In this document: piece after piece, positions 47,001 through 55,714 of the stretch
Layout of the letters: every line of letters starts with the position of its first letter
Position numbering within the stretch: position 1 is the first letter of the stretch
Source: an uncultured Algibacter sp.
GTDB taxonomy: Bacteria; Bacteroidota; Bacteroidia; Flavobacteriales; Flavobacteriaceae
DNA: 64,000 nt
NCBI RefSeq assembly: GCF_947495675.1
Contig: NZ_CANLZX010000001.1
Location: 1-64,000, forward strand
Direction of reading: 5' to 3'
Made by a program: the position numbers and the translations under genes
Notes under the pieces: generated by a model
Database searches by the model: none
Told to the model about the DNA's origin: nothing
What the model saw: only the letters and a program-made list of their open reading frames with translations

Positions 47001-48821
47001 AGGATAAAGTTCTATACCGTATGATGCTGTGATATCTGAAGTCCAAAAGGTGCCATTATCATAAGAGTTTCCCCAAACTCTTGATACTAAACCATATTGT
47101 TGTGAAGGCTGAAAATTACGTTCATTTATATCAAACCAATATTCCTCAACCGCTGTTTGTTCTGTAGTATATAAGTAAACGCCTAAATCTCTTATGTCAT
47201 TATTTTCTGTTATGGTTCCCCAATGAATTAATGAAGAATTAAATTGCATACTTTCTGAGGTAGATTCTTGATCGTTTCCTTGCGGAAAAGAGGCTGTTCC
47301 ATTAGCCCAACAATGCCCTGCGTAAGGGCTAAAATTTCTTAAAAAAGGAAACTGAGTATCAGATCTATTAGAAGATGCTGCATCCCTTATTAATAAATTA
47401 ATCATCTCTCCCCATTGTGCTGCCCAACCAGGTTCAAATTGCTCCATGAATGCTGCAGCATGAATAAAATATCCCCAATGGAAATGATGATCATTAATAT
47501 TAGTGTCCTGTCCATGACCTGCTGGATATCCAAACATTGCCGACCATGTATCATTATAATAAAACAGAAAAGCTTTTTCGCCAGATTGATACATTAACCA
47601 ATCTTCTAAACGGTCTTTAATAGTTAAAATCATTTTATCTCTGGCAGTAACATTTCCTGTTTGATCTGCAATTCTAGCTGTTTGTATAAGCCTATTCATA
47701 ACCTGACCTTCATTATATGAATCTGTCCAAGTTGCTAAACCATCATTTTCGATTTGTGCTATTTTTGCTTCTAACTCTGATGGACTAAAACCTGAACTAT
47801 AATTTGCTAAATAGGGCATTGTTGGTAATATCCCTTTATAGGTATTCTCAACTGTAAACGCAATACCATCTAAGGTTTTAATTTCTCCTCTAACACCATT
47901 ATAACTATAGCCACTTGGCATTGCCGAACTTGATGCTAAATTAGCCCAATGATGAGGTAGTAAACCCTGTAAAATATTTGTTTCCGAACCCTCTTTAGTT
48001 TCGGTTGTAATAGCAAAGTCTGTTTGAACTAATCCATTATTTGGATTATAAGACCAATTTGTAGTTGTATTGGTTGGAAATACATAAGCGTACTTTTTAT
48101 ATTCATTTGCTACTGTATTTATATTTGATGCATCTTGAGGTAACATAGCCATAGACCAATAATTTTTGCCATTTAATGTTGAGGTATATGTACTACCACT
48201 ATTGCTCCATGAACTGCCTGTTGGTGCATAAAACACAAAATCTGCTCCGCTACTTGCATTTTCAATTATCAGGATTTCAGATAAGATAGTTACTGTTCCT
48301 GCATTTATTTTTATTTCTAAAATATCATCATTTTCTTTTTCAAAATACAAAAAAGGCATACCTATTCCTGAAGTAGCTTTTAGTTCATGAGACCCATCAT
48401 TCCAATTCATAGTTACCGTCCAGTCCGAATAATCTGAAACTGTTGTCTGTGATGTATTTAAGCCTGAAATACCCACCTCTATGGGAGCAGAGTCTCCAAT
48501 TACACCAAAAGGGATATAAGTAACTATTAAACCTGTATTAATAGTTTTCATAGTCATTGGGTAATTAAAAAGATTATCGGCATGATTTTCTTTTATTAGC
48601 TTAGACCACCAGTCGTTTGTAGGAACTGGTTTCCCAATAGCATTACCAGATAATTGTGGCGAACCTGAAGGAAATCCATTTCTACCAGCAGCGTCTGTAC
48701 CCGGAAACGAGTTAGTATAACTGCCACTTCCTACGTTAGTAGTTTGTGCATTAATAGCTAATGACACACCTAAAAATAAAAACAAAAACTTCTTAAGAAT
48801 TGATGGGTAAATTAATTTCAT
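44058..48821 (-). CDS. GH81 endo-beta-1,3-glucanase with CBM6, two CBM56-like modules and T9SS signal
   Basis: This 1587-aa secreted enzyme has a signal peptide ending INAQ (about residue 26). The GH81 catalytic module (about 28-750) has PVPTNDWWSKL, the catalytic-Asp region NDHHFHWGYFIHAAA near 443, and the Glu-rich FPQGNDQESTSESMQFN near 522. Then follow an Ig-like module (763-837), CBM6 (845-994), a PKD/REJ-like module (1002-1097), a second Ig-like module (1098-1185), a CBM56-like module (1191-1295), FN3 (1300-1390), a second CBM56-like module (1396-1500) and a T9SS type A sorting domain (1518-1587, starting FPNPTQDSW). It should cut laminarin and insoluble beta-1,3-glucan outside the cell. 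The CBM56 call rests on remembered motifs (ACKFxFxGGLAVTxYxSY). Confidence 0.9.
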   Translation of the reverse strand: MKLIYPSILKKFLFLFLGVSLAINAQTTNVGSGSYTNSFPGTDAAGRNGFPSGSPQLSGNAIGKPVPTNDWWSKLIKENHADNLFNYPMTMKTINTGLIVTYIPFGVIGDSAPIEVGISGLNTSQTTVSDYSDWTVTMNWNDGSHELKATSGIGMPFLYFEKENDDILEIKINAGTVTILSEILIIENASSGADFVFYAPTGSSWSNSGSTYTSTLNGKNYWSMAMLPQDASNINTVANEYKKYAYVFPTNTTTNWSYNPNNGLVQTDFAITTETKEGSETNILQGLLPHHWANLASSSAMPSGYSYNGVRGEIKTLDGIAFTVENTYKGILPTMPYLANYSSGFSPSELEAKIAQIENDGLATWTDSYNEGQVMNRLIQTARIADQTGNVTARDKMILTIKDRLEDWLMYQSGEKAFLFYYNDTWSAMFGYPAGHGQDTNINDHHFHWGYFIHAAAFMEQFEPGWAAQWGEMINLLIRDAASSNRSDTQFPFLRNFSPYAGHCWANGTASFPQGNDQESTSESMQFNSSLIHWGTITENNDIRDLGVYLYTTEQTAVEEYWFDINERNFQPSQQYGLVSRVWGNSYDNGTFWTSDITASYGIELYPMHGGSLYLGHNLAYVQKIWDELKTYTGILSDNDTNPNLWHDTFWKYLSFLDPEKAIELYDAYPDRNLKFGISDVQTYHWLHAMNALGNLDATITANYPIAAVFNNNGDKTYVAHNYSDAPITVTFSDGYTLVVPANQMATSKDINVSGILSSDFTQAFPNGSVNLSANTTGTGITKVEFYDGSTLLGEDTTEPYEYKATNLTLGVHGMYAKVYVGSNFNVTNVVSIQVGEQLPYSDTPISIPGIIEAGHYDKYEGGVGQNISYVDVSVNNEGDFRTNEYVDASSDTAEGEIVGYISPGEWMEYTIDVQTAGNYDLSFRYASGNSSGGGPFYFEIDGVKISPDITVTYTGDWDAWTNKAVSNIELNEGEHVLRLVVTNGEFNIGKMTFSYNSPLSYNPPVADAGNNVTVILPTTTASLNGSMSTDSDTPSLNYNWEQIYGPSTISFSDNTAELPNISNLEEGIYKIKLTVNDGTYSSTDSVLVIVSQTGNTNPTVSITAPANNATFKEGENISITASASDLDGTISLVEFFDGATKLGEDSTEPYSYIWNNASIGAHQITAKAIDDVGGESNSQTVNISVDEVKKCTEAGTTAIQGSFSTGYKSTFETIGTDVIVTFEMLDSDKFSGNAYLWQETPFAESQMDFVSTNIFTKTLSGLSNGMTISYACKFEFSGGLAVTEYISYVVGSDCSGASDTEAPTNFTATLGNVTSTSVELLLNGIDNSGTIVYDVSYDTGSKNTTGTSGVEESMSIAALTPNTLYTFNITASDLIGNTATNNPIIIQATTAADTNTECSGIDSDAQQGSFDIGYNYSFSTSGTDVTFTFELLDDKDGVIAYLWKQSPFGETSMTNVSGKIFTHTVSGQTPGASISYACKFAFAGGLAVTKYFSYTVGNTCSLSVNDINWKNNVQIFPNPTQDSWVIKTNSINIQTIKVFDVFGKNVLSISPNKSETKIDGYNLNSGLYFAQIKTESGIKSIKLIKN

Positions 48822-48842
48822 AACATTATGATTTTTAGAAAG

Positions 48843-48878
48843 AAAAAAAAAGAGTGTCTTTTAATAAAAAACACTCTT
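48843..48878 (-). terminator. Intrinsic terminator between the T9SS binding protein and GH81
   Basis: On the minus strand AAGAGTGT pairs with ACACTCTT, followed by nine T. It lies directly 5' of the GH81 gene, so GH81 may have its own promoter or rely on partial read-through. Confidence 0.8.
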
Positions 48879-48904
48879 ATTAAATTAAAAGTTAATGTTT
48901 AAAC

Positions 48905-50203
48905 TTATTTCTTAATTAATTTTACACTACTAGTGCCATTATCTGTTTTTATTTGTGCAAAATATATACCTGATTTTAAGGTAGATCCATCAATAACCAC
49001 TTCACTAGCATCAGGAGTAAATGTTAATACTTGTTTACCTAATACATCTAAAACTTTTACTGAGTTAATATTAATATTATCAGCTTTAATATTCCAAACA
49101 TTAATAGTTGGGTTTGGATATATTTTTACGTCTGATATATTGAACTTCTCAGCACTTAAAGCTGTTTCATTATAGAAGTACCAGTTATCAAAATAGACCG
49201 TTCCATTACCATCTACTTTAAACTGATGAATATCTGTTAAACTTTCTCCACCAGTAGTAAAATAACTTAAAGGAATATCTACACTAACCCAGGTTTCGGT
49301 TGTAATAGGCAATGCATAACCAAGTTCTCCAGCACTTTGGTCAAGAATATAAAAGTTTAATCCTGTAGAGTTAGGCGTCCAAAAATCAACATGCAAATGA
49401 GTTTGAGCAGACACATCTTGAGGCACACCACCATCAGCACTTCCTAAATTAGTTCCTTGATAATTTAAACCTGCATATTTTGCAACTTGATTTCCAGCTA
49501 TAGTTTCAAATGAAAAACTAGTAGATTGCCCCCATCCTGGATTAAAATTCGAACCAGCTAAATCTGTGTAAGCATCACTATAAATAGATATTACTTGATT
49601 TGCTGTCTCATCGTGAGCAGGAGCTGTTGGTGCTGTTGTAGGAGCTGGTAAAGGACCCGTAACGGTACCATCTGGTACTACAATATTATCAAAATATAAT
49701 GTATTATCCGTGGTTCTATCTGTACCATCTACATAAGGCATAACAAAATCAGGTATAATTACTATTTTACTATAAGTATTACCTATTTGTGCAGAAAAAT
49801 CAAATGTTAACTCTTCCCATTGATTAATCACAGTATTAGACTCTTGTAATTCAATAGCAGGACTTAATCCTTCAAATTTTACAGCAACAACACTAATAGT
49901 TGGCTTATATACCATAATTTTAACTGTAGAATTAGATGCATCAAAAGTAAACTCACCATCGTCGTCTGTATGACATAATGCCCAGTTATTATCTGTTGTG
50001 TATGCTGTAAATTCTACAACGGTAGCAGACGTATTTATTCCTCCACTAACAGGATTTGCAATTTCTGAAAAACTAGGTGCAGCGTCTGAAGCTGTCCAAT
50101 TCCAACCGCTTCCTGTTCCAGCAGGTTCAAAATCTATTGTGTGAGAAGCTTGCGAAAAGCACACAGAAGAAATTAAAAAAAGTAAAAAAGTAATTTTTTT
50201 CAT
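48905..50203 (-). CDS. T9SS-exported glycan-binding protein without catalytic domain
   Basis: This 432-aa protein has a signal peptide (1-19, ending CFSQ). Two beta-sandwich modules resembling carbohydrate-binding domains follow. Module A (about 20-175) has ITVEF/WEELTFDFSAQIG-type strands and a TLYFDNIVV end. Module B (about 195-345) has VISIYSDAYTDLAGSNFNPGWGQ, NYQGTN and VYFDNWYFYN. A T9SS type A sorting domain ends the protein (about 358-432, VKIYPNPTINVWNIKADN). The same two module types occur in reverse order in the surface protein at 62269. No glycosidase motif is present. It probably binds laminarin at the cell surface or in the medium. Confidence 0.75.
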   Translation of the reverse strand: MKKITFLLFLISSVCFSQASHTIDFEPAGTGSGWNWTASDAAPSFSEIANPVSGGINTSATVVEFTAYTTDNNWALCHTDDDGEFTFDASNSTVKIMVYKPTISVVAVKFEGLSPAIELQESNTVINQWEELTFDFSAQIGNTYSKIVIIPDFVMPYVDGTDRTTDNTLYFDNIVVPDGTVTGPLPAPTTAPTAPAHDETANQVISIYSDAYTDLAGSNFNPGWGQSTSFSFETIAGNQVAKYAGLNYQGTNLGSADGGVPQDVSAQTHLHVDFWTPNSTGLNFYILDQSAGELGYALPITTETWVSVDIPLSYFTTGGESLTDIHQFKVDGNGTVYFDNWYFYNETALSAEKFNISDVKIYPNPTINVWNIKADNININSVKVLDVLGKQVLTFTPDASEVVIDGSTLKSGIYFAQIKTDNGTSSVKLIKK

Positions 50204-50529
50204 AATAAATGATTTTAATGAATTATTAATATTTAGTTTTTGTTGTTTATAAAATTAAACTAGATATATTGATAAAACATCATTTATAACCACTACAAAT
50301 AACATACATGACAAAAAAAATACACATTTAATAAGAATTTATCAAAATACCCTTTGTTTGTTGCTAATTACACTAGAAAGTAAAATCTTACTATTTTATT
50401 AATATTTTAAATGTAGTGGTAATGTTGTGGTCAATTAACCACCAAAAAAAGGCTGTATAGTATTTTTTATCTTTACCATTAACTTAAATATTTATAATTC
50501 ATTGAATTATAAATATTAATCATAAAAAA

Positions 50530-50548
50530 ATCCTGTTAAAAACAGGAT
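50530..50548 (-). terminator. Intrinsic terminator after the leaderless GH17 gene
   Basis: ATCCTGT pairs with ACAGGAT around a short loop. On the minus strand a T7 run follows. The rest of the 375-base gap 50204-50578 is very AT-rich and probably carries the promoter of the T9SS binding protein, but I see no clean TAnnTTTG element. Confidence 0.8.
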
Positions 50549-50578
50549 ACATTATGAGTTCTAAAATTTAAAAAAAAA

Positions 50579-51514
50579 TTAATATTTAGCCTTAATAGCT
50601 CTTTTTAATTTCTTTAATGATAATGGTTTTGAATAGAATTTGGGCTTTTCGTATTTATCCCATAAACCCCAATAGGCACCAACATCACCTTCTGTTCCAA
50701 CTTTCCAAGACTCATCAAACGATGAGAAATAAAAAATATCTATATAATCTTCACTAGCCCATTCTTGTGTATTAATGAAGTATTTTAAGGCATTATCGTA
50801 AGATGGAATTGCACCATGTAAACCTAAACCTTGACTGGGCCAACCCGTTTCAGTTATAATTACTTTTTTGCCATTAGCTGCTTTAACGGCTCTGTTGAAC
50901 ATATCTTTCATATAAATTAAAGAATACTCTAAACTACATCCTTCCCAATATGGATAACAATTGGCTAAAACAATATCGCAAGCTTCAGTAATTTTTGGAC
51001 GTTTTGCAAACTCATAATAAGCGTCAACATAACCAACTTGTATGGTTGGTATTACTTTTTTTACCTGATTAATGTAATTTATTAACGCTTGTTCTGATAA
51101 ATCACCCCTATACATAACTTCGTTTCCAACAGCAGCAATATCAACATAACCATCTTTTGCAAGCCTGATTAATCCGGCAATTTCTTTTTTATTTATTTCA
51201 TCATTATCACCTAACCAAGCACCAACTAATGTCTTTATGCCGTATTCTTTAGCAATTACAGGTATAAGTTCATTCCCATCTGTACAAGAAAAAGTTCTTA
51301 TCCATTTTGTGTGAGGCATTAATATTCGTAAACGCCTTCTTATTTGTTTTTCGGTAATTTGATCACCAGCTTGTTGCCCTTCTTCATATGCACTAAAACA
51401 GATACCATGTATACCATTTTTTAAAATTCTATTAAACTTATTATGCAATCCTTTTGTAGTATTATTTTCAAAACCACCAGAAAGAGACATTATTTTTTCT
51501 TTTTTGAAAGACAT
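50579..51514 (-). CDS. GH17 beta-1,3-glucanase/glucosidase without signal peptide
   Basis: This 311-aa TIM-barrel enzyme is intact, with acid/base Glu in AAVGNEVMYRG near residue 127 and nucleophile Glu in IITETGWPSQG near residue 216. Other GH17 landmarks are GICFSAYEEGQ at the start, IRTFSCTDGNE and FDESWKVGTEGDVGAYWGL at the end. No signal peptide or lipobox is visible, so it should be cytoplasmic, acting on imported oligosaccharides, possibly by transglycosylation. It lies 10 bases downstream of the symporter gene, which fits co-import and processing. Confidence 0.9.
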   Translation of the reverse strand: MSFKKEKIMSLSGGFENNTTKGLHNKFNRILKNGIHGICFSAYEEGQQAGDQITEKQIRRRLRILMPHTKWIRTFSCTDGNELIPVIAKEYGIKTLVGAWLGDNDEINKKEIAGLIRLAKDGYVDIAAVGNEVMYRGDLSEQALINYINQVKKVIPTIQVGYVDAYYEFAKRPKITEACDIVLANCYPYWEGCSLEYSLIYMKDMFNRAVKAANGKKVIITETGWPSQGLGLHGAIPSYDNALKYFINTQEWASEDYIDIFYFSSFDESWKVGTEGDVGAYWGLWDKYEKPKFYSKPLSLKKLKRAIKAKY

Positions 51515-51524
51515 ATTTAAGTAA

Positions 51525-53165
51525 TTATAATTTTCCTCTACGAGATATTAGTATTTCCTTGATTTCTTTTGCGCGTTCTTCATTTAAATTATATTTACGC
51601 ATAATTAAAATAGCCAATGCAGCTGTAGCAGCAGGAATAACTATATCTGCTATTCTTAGATTTATCATTGATTCGGCTGTTTGTGTTACAGCAGTTTCAT
51701 CAAAACCAACTATGGATAATATAGCGCCACCAAGTACAAGAGAAATGGCTTGACCCAACTTTACCATCCACCAGTATATAGCACCAAAAGTACCTTCTTT
51801 TCTAGGCATACCATTTTCAAGTTCATCTAAATCACAAACGTCAGCCGTCATACTCATCATTAATGTAAATAATCCGCCTAAACCAAATGCCATTAATGGA
51901 ATAGGTAAAAACATTAACCAAGGAGCACCTTGAGAAACATCTATACTAAACCAAGACATACCAATACTATCAAGAAAAGGGTTAATTGTATCAAATATTG
52001 AGGTTACAAAACTATTTAATCCTTTACCTAGACCTGTTTGATTAAATTGTTCATTTAAACCATTATCAAAACCCCACCATTTTAAGATATAACCAATAAT
52101 TGATATAACTGTTGAGATAATGAAGGCATTACGTTTACCCCATTTATTGGCAAAACGTGTAATAATTGGAATAACCATAAATGCAGTAACAACAGCAGTA
52201 AAAGAAGCAAACCAAGCAGGCCAGGTTCCTGCATCACCATAATTACCATTATAAATATAAAAAACAATAATAAAAAAGCTAAATGAAGCCACCATTTGAA
52301 AACCGTTAAATACAAGAAGTGTTGCACCGCATAATTTCATAAAAGGTTTATTTTTAAATACTTCTTTAATGCCTTGAAATAACTCTTTAAAACTAGATGA
52401 TAGCGTTTTAAGGCTTATTCTTTTTCTGTTTTCCATTTTTCCTGCGTCCATTCCTTTACAGAATAAAGCTGGTAAAACTCCAAGTACAGCACAACCTATA
52501 CCAACTACAATAGACAATTTTCGTACTCCAGTTGCTTGTAATTTTTCGTTTGTTATTTTTAATAAATCGTCACCTGAAAGTCCCATTTCTCCAATAGTCA
52601 TTAAAGTTTCATCACTTAAAGGAAAGACTGTAGGGTCTGCAATAACTACCCAAAACCAAGGTACTAGCATCCAAGCTATTTGTCCTACTGTATTTGCAAA
52701 TGCCATTAAACGTGTACGCTCATTATAGTCTGATGTCATTTCATACCCTAAACCAACTAAAGGTGTTGCATACATGGTGTTACCAACTAAAAATAAAAGG
52801 GACATTAACAGGAAATACCAAAAATTGAACATCACAGAATTATCTTCACTCATTTGAAATAATAGAGCGAATAGTATACCACTTAAAATAGCTCCAACAA
52901 AAATATAAGGTCGTCGTCGACCCCACTTTGACTTAGTGTTATCAGAAATAAAACCCATAATTGGGTCTGTAAGTGCATCAAATATTCTGGGTAAACCACC
53001 TAACAAACCAGCTAAAAAGGGATCCATTCCAAAAGCTGTTACTAGAAAAAACATAAAAACAGCTAAAGCACCTGGTAACAAATTTAACACCAAATGTCCT
53101 GAACCAAATGCTGCTTTTTGCCCTAAAGGCACTCTGTCATTTATTGGAGTTTTTATGTTATTCAT
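51525..53165 (-). CDS. GPH-type oligosaccharide:cation symporter (MFS)
   Basis: This 546-aa, approx. 12-helix transporter of the glycoside-pentoside-hexuronide family has the loop motif DALTDPIMGFISDNTKSKWGRRRPYIFVGAI near residues 55-90 and a matching C-terminal half (MSMTADVCDLDELENGMPRKEGTFGAIYWWMVKLGQA), both typical of MelB/SucP-like symporters. A large insertion loop lies at about 200-250. It probably imports laminari-oligosaccharides or glucose disaccharides across the inner membrane. It sits between GH30 and cytoplasmic GH17, and the position supports a beta-glucan substrate, but no residue proves it. Confidence 0.88.
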   Translation of the reverse strand: MNNIKTPINDRVPLGQKAAFGSGHLVLNLLPGALAVFMFFLVTAFGMDPFLAGLLGGLPRIFDALTDPIMGFISDNTKSKWGRRRPYIFVGAILSGILFALLFQMSEDNSVMFNFWYFLLMSLLFLVGNTMYATPLVGLGYEMTSDYNERTRLMAFANTVGQIAWMLVPWFWVVIADPTVFPLSDETLMTIGEMGLSGDDLLKITNEKLQATGVRKLSIVVGIGCAVLGVLPALFCKGMDAGKMENRKRISLKTLSSSFKELFQGIKEVFKNKPFMKLCGATLLVFNGFQMVASFSFFIIVFYIYNGNYGDAGTWPAWFASFTAVVTAFMVIPIITRFANKWGKRNAFIISTVISIIGYILKWWGFDNGLNEQFNQTGLGKGLNSFVTSIFDTINPFLDSIGMSWFSIDVSQGAPWLMFLPIPLMAFGLGGLFTLMMSMTADVCDLDELENGMPRKEGTFGAIYWWMVKLGQAISLVLGGAILSIVGFDETAVTQTAESMINLRIADIVIPAATAALAILIMRKYNLNEERAKEIKEILISRRGKL

Positions 53166-53201
53166 TAGTTTTAGTTTAGTTGGTTAAACAATATTTTACT
53201 A

Positions 53202-54692
53202 CTAATTAGTAATTATTAATGTTTGGATTGCTTGTGCATCTATTGAGAATTCAATAGTTTCATCATTTAAGGTTAAACGAATCGATTTTGGTGTATCAAA
53301 TTCATTAAAAAGTACAACTGATATAGTGCCATCTAGATTTTGTGCTGCGGTAACCATAAGATCTTCATTTGAATTACTATGAGAAATAACCTTAGCTTTA
53401 GGCCTAATATACTTGCTAAAATGTGCCATGGTATAATAAAGAGGTGTAAAATAAACCTCATCTTTATCTGGATCAACAATCACAGGGGCTACACACCAGT
53501 TTTCAAACCAGTTTGGGCCCCCTTGCTTGTCTAAAACCATATTCCAATCTACCCATCCATCAACCCAATTGTTTAGGCAGCCTATTATATCTCTAGCATA
53601 ACGATTAACTGGTGAATATTTAGGGTGTAAATGTTTATCCTCATCTGGAGCCCAATCCCAGCCCCAATCTGTAGCTTCTTTTTTCCAATACCAAGCATCA
53701 TCTTGCCAAACAGGAACTTGTGAATCTATACAACCCTCAGTTTCAATTAGGTATTTATTTGGTGCTTTATTATGTGCATACTGCAAGGCCTCAGGAAAAT
53801 AATCATAGGTACTTTCATACCAATGAATAGCTGTTCCGTGAAAATATTTAGAAGAGGCTTCATCTCTATACATTTCATCTACCCACTCTTTTAAGCCTGC
53901 TCTGTTTTGATCGTAACCTAAAATTATTTTATCACCATAACCGTCGGTCTCTAATTTTGGACCTAAATGAAACTGGACAAAATCAGTCATTTCTTTAGGT
54001 GAAAAATGCATACTTTCCCAATTGTTTCCGTTTCCATGTGGTTCATTTTCAACTGTAAATCCCCAAATTTCTATTCCTTGTGCTTTATAAGCCTCAATAT
54101 ATTTTGAAAAGAATAGTGCCCAAGTATCATAATATTCAGGAAGTAATTTACCACCAACCCATTTATTATTATCCTTCATCCATGGTGCCGCAGACCATGG
54201 AGATGCAAAAATATTAAACCCATCTTCTGATACTGCTAAAGCATCTTTTATCATAGGAATTAAATCATCCATGTCTTCTTTTATAGTGAAATGCTCTAAA
54301 TTTTTATCACCTTCAACAGGAGTATATGAATAGTTTGTTAATGAAAAATCGCATGAATTCATATGTGTTCTTGTTAAAGAATAATTAGCACCATCTTTTG
54401 CGAAATAAGCTTGAATAATGGTGTCTCTATTCTTTTTACTAAGTTTATTTAGTAAATAAGCAGAAGACTCTGTAAAGGCGCCACCAAAGCCTGATATGGT
54501 TTGAAGTGTTTGTTCTGGTTTCAAATTAATAGTTACAACACTATCATGAGTTTTAAACTTAGTAATTTTGGTTAACTTATTACCAGCTTTAGAAGTTTCA
54601 AATACTTCAAAATTCATCTTTTTTTGTTCTACATTACAACTTGATAATACAATCATAATTATAAAAATAACAATGAAATTATGCTTCTTCAT
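53202..54692 (-). CDS. GH30 beta-glucanase lipoprotein (probable beta-1,6 activity)
   Basis: This 496-aa clan GH-A enzyme has a signal ending VLSSCNVEQ (lipobox). The catalytic pair is acid/base Glu in GFTVENEPHGNG near residue 213 and nucleophile Glu in LIETEGCIDS near 315. QTISGFGGAFTESSAYLL and SYSLTRTHMNSCDFS-type segments are GH30 signatures, and a C-terminal beta domain follows. Known laminarin loci carry a GH30 that removes beta-1,6-linked glucose branches; the same role is inferred here. The lipobox suggests periplasm or outer membrane. Confidence 0.9.
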   Translation of the reverse strand: MKKHNFIVIFIIMIVLSSCNVEQKKMNFEVFETSKAGNKLTKITKFKTHDSVVTINLKPEQTLQTISGFGGAFTESSAYLLNKLSKKNRDTIIQAYFAKDGANYSLTRTHMNSCDFSLTNYSYTPVEGDKNLEHFTIKEDMDDLIPMIKDALAVSEDGFNIFASPWSAAPWMKDNNKWVGGKLLPEYYDTWALFFSKYIEAYKAQGIEIWGFTVENEPHGNGNNWESMHFSPKEMTDFVQFHLGPKLETDGYGDKIILGYDQNRAGLKEWVDEMYRDEASSKYFHGTAIHWYESTYDYFPEALQYAHNKAPNKYLIETEGCIDSQVPVWQDDAWYWKKEATDWGWDWAPDEDKHLHPKYSPVNRYARDIIGCLNNWVDGWVDWNMVLDKQGGPNWFENWCVAPVIVDPDKDEVYFTPLYYTMAHFSKYIRPKAKVISHSNSNEDLMVTAAQNLDGTISVVLFNEFDTPKSIRLTLNDETIEFSIDAQAIQTLIITN

Positions 54693-54706
54693 TTTTAATG
54701 ATTTAT

Positions 54707-55702
54707 CTAATTATATTTAGTTTTTATAATACTAAATGTTTCTTTTTTATTTCTGTCAATATCTACAATACCCCAAAATTCCTCATTTGGAGAACCATCA
54801 TACGGCACACCACTACTATTTGGTGCCCAGCCCCCAATATCTTGCTTGTTAGGGTTTCCTGCTTTCCACCAGCCGTCTGTAAAAGAGAACATAGTAACAC
54901 CTAAACATATTTCTTGGTTTTCGAAAATCTTAGTTAATATTTTAGCGTTGGCTGCTGCTTGTGCCTTTTCATTTTCTCCTTTTTCAAAACCTTCTTTTGC
55001 TATGGTCATGTAGCTATCACCACCTGCTTCTGATATATACATAGGTTTAGTACTAATTGCTTTCCATTGCTTAAAAATTGGTTCTGGGTTGTCCCAACGG
55101 TAAACATTCATGCCCCAAACATCTATATTAGGGCAGGAGGTAAGCGCTAATTGATCTGGTAGCTCACCATGTGCGGTTGTTACTGGATGTGCATTATCAA
55201 TTTGATGAATTAAATTTGCAGTAGAATTCATGGAGCTATACCAATTTTTAATATCGCCTTCAAACCATTCTGGATGATAATTGTATTCATTACCTAATTC
55301 CCACATTAAAATTGAAGGGTGGTTTTTGTATTTATTTACATAATCTATACAAGTACCTGATTTAATGTCATAAACACCATTCTGATCAAAACCGAAACCT
55401 ATAATAATTTTAATTCCAGCTTCATGTATTTTGTCTAAAACTGTTATATCATCAATAGGAGCATAAACTCTTATTGTATTAATGCCTGCTTCTTGCATTA
55501 AAGCCAAATCTTGAGCTATGGTTGTAAAATCTCTTTTTACACTACCTTTAGGAACAGGATGATAACAAATACCTTTAATAGTATAAGGCTTATTGTTTAC
55601 GTAAATATGTCTTTCAGAATGAGGAACAGGACTATTTTGTTTGTCTTTTTTACAAGACAAACAAAAACAAATAACTATTAATGTAATAACATATTTTGCC
55701 AT
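54707..55702 (-). CDS. Clan GH-A glycosidase lipoprotein (GH2/GH17-like barrel)
   Basis: This 331-aa lipoprotein has a signal ending CFCLSCKKDK. The TIM-barrel sequence is related to GH2-type catalytic domains: YVNNKPYTIKGICYHPVPKGS, MQEAGINTIRVYAPIDDI, acid/base Glu in WELGNEYNYHPEWF near residue 135 and nucleophile Glu in YISEAGGDSYM near 222. No GH2 beta-sandwich domains are present. The exact family is uncertain. A role on beta-1,3- or beta-1,6-gluco-oligosaccharides is inferred from its place between the GH17 lipoprotein and GH30. Confidence 0.72.
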   Translation of the reverse strand: MAKYVITLIVICFCLSCKKDKQNSPVPHSERHIYVNNKPYTIKGICYHPVPKGSVKRDFTTIAQDLALMQEAGINTIRVYAPIDDITVLDKIHEAGIKIIIGFGFDQNGVYDIKSGTCIDYVNKYKNHPSILMWELGNEYNYHPEWFEGDIKNWYSSMNSTANLIHQIDNAHPVTTAHGELPDQLALTSCPNIDVWGMNVYRWDNPEPIFKQWKAISTKPMYISEAGGDSYMTIAKEGFEKGENEKAQAAANAKILTKIFENQEICLGVTMFSFTDGWWKAGNPNKQDIGGWAPNSSGVPYDGSPNEEFWGIVDIDRNKKETFSIIKTKYN

Positions 55703-55714
55703 ATAAAAATGTGA

